NCBI GenBank assembly: GCA_964519015.1 | Contig: CAZFHZ010000139.1 | Span: 1 to 8,358, forward strand | Direction: 5' to 3' | DNA from: CAZFHZ01 sp964519015 | Lineage (GTDB): Bacteria; Blakebacterota; Blakebacteria; Blakebacterales; CAYUVJ01 | DNA: 8,358 bases | Shown here: one piece after another, positions 6,256 to 8,358 of the stretch | How positions within the stretch are numbered: the first letter of the stretch is position 1 | Layout of the letters: each line of letters starts with the position of its first letter | Program-made: the position numbers and the translations under genes | Notes under the pieces: generated by a model | The model's database searches: none | What the model was told of the DNA's origin: nothing | The model's input: the letters and a program-made list of their open reading frames with translations, nothing else

Positions 6256-6319
6256 GGAGATGTGATCGCTGACGGATCGTGACTATGAACGGATCCGGGC
6301 CGCGGGTTACCGGTGACCG

Positions 6320-7174
6320 CTAACTGATATCGATGCCCTCGTCGTCCTCCCAGTCCTCTTCCTCGTCGTCCTCCCAGTCGTCCTCGTCATCCTCCCACTC
6401 GTCGTCCCCGTCCTCGTCGTCCCACTCCTCTTCGTCCTCCTCGTCGTCCTCCCAGTCCTCCTCCTCGTCGTCCTCCCAGTCGTCCTCCTCGTCCGCGCTC
6501 AAGGTACCGGCCTCATCGTCCCAGTCGTCGTCCTTGGCCAGCAGGAGGGGTCCGGTGCCGGGAATTGGGTAGCGGCTGGCCGGGGAGCCCGCCAGGCGGT
6601 CTACGGCGGCCAGGGCGGCCAGGGACTCGAAGTCCCCCGGGTCCTGTTCGAGGGCACGTTCCAGGCAGACCAGGGACTCGCCGTACCGTTCCATAGCGGC
6701 GTAGGCCCAGCCCAGCCGGTCGAGGGTGCGGATATCATCCGGTCGCATCGATAGTGCGGTCTGAAGCATCTCCAATCCTCTCACGCGGTCACCGTACAGG
6801 TGGAGCAGCCACCCATATGCTCGTATCACTCGTATCCTGTCCGGTTCAAGGTCGTACGCCCGGGCCAACGAGGTCAAGGCCTGTTGATGCGAACCGAGAC
6901 GTTCGAGAACCAGGCCGAGCAGATAATGATACGCGGCTTCGTTCGGATTGATCGAGAGTGCCTGCCGGAGGCTCCGCACGGCGGTCCAGAAATCCCCCAG
7001 GCAGACCGAGAGTTCGCCGATCCCCCAGTGCGCGCACTCGGCTGCCAGTTCGTCCTCGTCCCCGGCCAGCGTCAGGACCTTGCGATAGACCTCCAGGGCC
7101 AGGTCGTACCGGTGGGCGACGACCTGGTCATTGGCCTCGCGGAAGAGTTCCTCCAGCCTCCGGCGCTCGATCAT
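6320..7174 (-). CDS. TPR-repeat protein with acidic, tryptophan-punctuated C-terminal tail
   Basis: Function unknown; the TPR part should form a helical protein-binding scaffold. ATG at 7174 (MIERRRLEELF) has AGGGAGG 11 bases upstream, giving 284 residues; the open frame reaches 7294, but the extra 40 residues are not repeat-like and would overlap the upstream gene. About five TPR units span residues 8-180, spaced roughly 34 apart, with visible ALxxxPxD-type ends (INPNEA, LEPDR, MRPDD, QDPGD). A linker precedes a tail at 215-284 containing 52 Asp/Glu of 70 residues and seven Trp (218, 233, 241, 251, 260, 267, 275). No signal peptide or membrane segment is seen, so it is probably cytoplasmic. 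It lies 83 bases downstream of the zinc-ribbon membrane protein gene and is likely co-transcribed. Its partner and process are unknown. Confidence 0.85.
   Translation of the reverse strand: MIERRRLEELFREANDQVVAHRYDLALEVYRKVLTLAGDEDELAAECAHWGIGELSVCLGDFWTAVRSLRQALSINPNEAAYHYLLGLVLERLGSHQQALTSLARAYDLEPDRIRVIRAYGWLLHLYGDRVRGLEMLQTALSMRPDDIRTLDRLGWAYAAMERYGESLVCLERALEQDPGDFESLAALAAVDRLAGSPASRYPIPGTGPLLLAKDDDWDDEAGTLSADEEDDWEDDEEEDWEDDEEDEEEWDDEDGDDEWEDDEDDWEDDEEEDWEDDEGIDIS
6337..6487 (-). repeat. Two 49-base direct repeats encoding part of the acidic tail
   Basis: Positions 6337-6385 and 6439-6487 match at 48 of 49 bases; the only difference is a synonymous T/C. They encode the same acidic run containing two WEDD units. 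The spacer and flanks consist of similar GAC/GAG/GAT codon strings. The near identity, even at synonymous positions, suggests recent internal duplication or slippage. Confidence 0.8.
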
Positions 7175-7208
7175 GTGCGGTGTGGCCTCCCTGACCGGAC
7201 GATAAGCC

Positions 7209-7236
7209 GGACATGCTCTCTGCGCAGAGTATGTCC
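7209..7236 (-). promoter_or_regulatory. Inverted repeat between the zinc-ribbon and TPR genes
   Basis: GGACAT (7209-7214) and ATGTCC (7231-7236) flank a perfect 12-bp palindrome, CTCTGCGCAGAG (7218-7229); the left side has two extra bases. It sits between the stop of the zinc-ribbon gene (7258) and the ribosome site of the TPR gene (7186-7192). No T-run follows in either direction, so termination is unlikely. It could be an operator dyad or an intercistronic RNA hairpin. No clear promoter hexamers were found beside it. Confidence 0.45.
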
Positions 7237-7257
7237 ACAGCCTCCGACAGGGTAGGG

Positions 7258-8211
7258 TCAGCCCAGCACCAGCCCGCAGGGGAGGGTGTTCCACTGGGCC
7301 AGTTCGGAGAGGCGGCGCCGCACCCGCTGGACGGTCTCGGCGTCTCCGATGAGTTCGCAGTGGATGGGGTAGCGCTCGGTCTCGGGGGGCTCGCGCAACA
7401 GCAGGAGCGACCAGGGGCGCTTTCCCTTGCCCCCGCCGCCCTCCCCCGTGGGCCCCACCTCGATCCGGTTCAGCGGCACGTCGAGATGCTCGTCGATCCC
7501 CTCCACGTACTCCATCAGCTCGCTCCCGGTGATCTCGGCGGCGATGATCCGGTCGGAGAAGGTCGGCACCAGTGGGTGGCCGTCGGGCACATACCCGAAG
7601 ACTTCCCGGATACCGTCCTCAGTGTGGCGGAGCAGGTCGAGCGTCTGCCCGCTGGGGGAGGGGATGAGCACCCGGACTTCCTCGTCCGCCCCCTGAAGCA
7701 TGGAGACGGCCAGGGTCAGCACCGAGGCCACCATCACGTCGGGGGGGGCGTCCGCCTCGGCCGGGAGCAGGCGGGTTCCGGTCGAGGGGATCTGCCACCG
7801 GCGGGGGACCCAGCGGCCGAACAGGGGGGTGATCCAGACCCCCAGTCGGCGGGTGATCCGATCCAGGATATTCCCGGCCCCGGGGAGGAAGTTGCGGGTG
7901 AACCAGAGCTTCAGGGAGAGGAGCCCGCCGAAGAACAGGATCCAGGGGAGGATGATCAGTCCCAGCAGGGGCTCCAGCAGGAAGCGCCCCACCAGGTAGA
8001 ACAGGGTGGGGTGCAGGGGAGCGCCGCAGCGCCCGCAGCGCCAGGAGGCGCGGTGGAAGGGGAGCCGGCAGCGGCGGCAGGTCACCACCTTGGAGGCATC
8101 CCGCGGGATGGGCAGGTAGACCCGCCGGGCCCGGGCCAGCGCGAGCAGCAGCAGGAACAGGGCGAGCAGGCCCCAACCGGCCAGGATGAGCAGGACGTAC
8201 ATCAGCGACAC
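7258..8211 (-). CDS. Membrane-anchored zinc-ribbon protein, unknown function
   Basis: I do not recognise the family. GTG at 8211 has AAGGGA 7 bases upstream, a better fit than the ATG at 8202, and gives 317 residues. Residues 4-27 form a transmembrane helix followed by a basic stretch (ARARR), suggesting an outside N-terminus and cytoplasmic next segment. A zinc ribbon follows: C45/C48 (CRRC) and C59/C62 (CGRC). Residues 70-104 are strongly hydrophobic (one long or two short membrane passes). The remainder (about 110-317) looks soluble, with a glycine-rich linker at 256-264 (EGGGGKGK) and a C-terminal alpha/beta-looking section containing C285 and C312. It is followed after 83 bases by the TPR gene; the pairing suggests a membrane-associated assembly with a TPR adaptor, an inference only. 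Confidence 0.8.
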   Translation of the reverse strand: MSLMYVLLILAGWGLLALFLLLLALARARRVYLPIPRDASKVVTCRRCRLPFHRASWRCGRCGAPLHPTLFYLVGRFLLEPLLGLIILPWILFFGGLLSLKLWFTRNFLPGAGNILDRITRRLGVWITPLFGRWVPRRWQIPSTGTRLLPAEADAPPDVMVASVLTLAVSMLQGADEEVRVLIPSPSGQTLDLLRHTEDGIREVFGYVPDGHPLVPTFSDRIIAAEITGSELMEYVEGIDEHLDVPLNRIEVGPTGEGGGGKGKRPWSLLLLREPPETERYPIHCELIGDAETVQRVRRRLSELAQWNTLPCGLVLG

Positions 8212-8264
8212 GGATGGTTCCCTTCCACGGGTCGTTCGGACCGCCCGGAAACGGCTGAGGCGGC

Positions 8265-8301
8265 CCGGATAAGGCGGCCGTCCGGTAAGGCCGCTATCCG
8301 G
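8265..8301. repeat. GC-rich hairpin upstream of the zinc-ribbon gene (first of two)
   Basis: CCGGATA plus GCGGCC (8265-8271 and 8274-8279, separated by a two-base AG bulge) pairs with GGCCGC plus TATCCGG (8289-8301), giving 13 bp around a nine-base loop. It lies 54 bases upstream of the GTG start of the minus-strand gene, so it could be in that gene's 5' leader or in its promoter region. Confidence 0.5.
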
Positions 8302-8306
8302 AGGCA

Positions 8307-8344
8307 GCGGGGGCCGCGCGGGCCGTCAGCCGGCGCGGCCCCGC
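8307..8344. repeat. GC-rich hairpin at the right edge (second of two)
   Basis: GCGGGGGCCGCGC (8307-8319) pairs with GCGCGGCCCCGC (8333-8344), 12 bp with one bulged G and a 13-base loop. It is five bases from the first hairpin. No T-run follows on the minus strand (TGCCTCC) and only CTTCC on the plus strand. It may be a terminator-like structure for a gene beyond the window or part of a leader. Confidence 0.45.
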
Positions 8345-8358
8345 CTTCCGAAACCGCT

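Noticed and set aside
6306..6319. Near-palindrome GGTTACCGGTGACC abutting the TPR stop codon, considered as a terminator.
   Set aside because: Arms meet with no loop, one pair is mismatched and no T-run follows on the minus strand.
6333..6572. A serine-rich 79-codon plus-strand frame.
   Set aside because: It is the antisense reading of the GAC/GAG repeat codons of the acidic tail.
7175..7294. A 40-residue N-terminal extension of the TPR protein starting at 7294.
   Set aside because: It would overlap the end of the zinc-ribbon gene and its sequence is not TPR-like, whereas ATG 7174 has an AGGGAGG ribosome site 11 bases upstream.

Overview
This is a GC-rich bacterial chromosomal window, mostly housekeeping genes in a tightly packed layout, with one 100-base run of Ns (5146-5245) marking an assembly join. 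The Ns and the mix of genes suggest a draft or metagenome-assembled genome. The most telling phylogenetic marker is a group II geranylgeranylglyceryl-phosphate synthase (GGGPS), typical of Archaea and of bacteria in the Fibrobacteres-Chlorobi-Bacteroidetes (FCB) superphylum. With the high GC, GTG/TTG starts and bacterial-type alaS, rng, rplU and rpmA, I infer an uncultured, high-GC FCB-affiliated bacterium. The phylum cannot be fixed from this window alone.

Plus strand, 1-5145. The window opens inside alaS (C-terminal 494 residues of alanyl-tRNA synthetase). Thirteen bases later comes the GGGPS gene. A 149-base interval with a consensus-like -35 element leads to a 66-residue protein with a CxxC...CxC metal-binding pattern. 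Next are RNase G/E (rng), ribosomal protein L21 (rplU) and ribosomal protein L27 (rpmA), a widely conserved gene order. rng has an unusual initiation region: a perfect Shine-Dalgarno sequence lies too far from a TTG start but is separated from it by a small hairpin. A perfect 8-bp inverted repeat sits between rplU and rpmA.

After the gap, 5246-6319. A complete or nearly complete malate dehydrogenase gene (mdh, LDH-like type) starts five bases after the Ns and ends at a strong intrinsic terminator. The sequence between rpmA and mdh is unknown, so they cannot be called one operon.

Minus strand, 6320-8358. Two genes read leftward, converging on mdh. The upstream one encodes a membrane-anchored four-cysteine zinc-ribbon protein of unknown function. 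The downstream one encodes a TPR protein ending in a 70-residue, 52-acidic tail punctuated by seven tryptophans. They are 83 bases apart, with a dyad between them, and are probably co-transcribed. Two GC-rich hairpins lie side by side upstream of the pair, at the right edge of the window.

No stretch over 300 bases lacks a gene. I see no tRNA, rRNA, CRISPR array, insertion sequence, attachment site or origin. I did not find a convincing novel multi-gene system. The best leads are the archaeal-type lipid enzyme in a bacterial context, the hairpin-spaced rng start, and the unassigned zinc-ribbon/TPR pair with its acidic-tryptophan tail.
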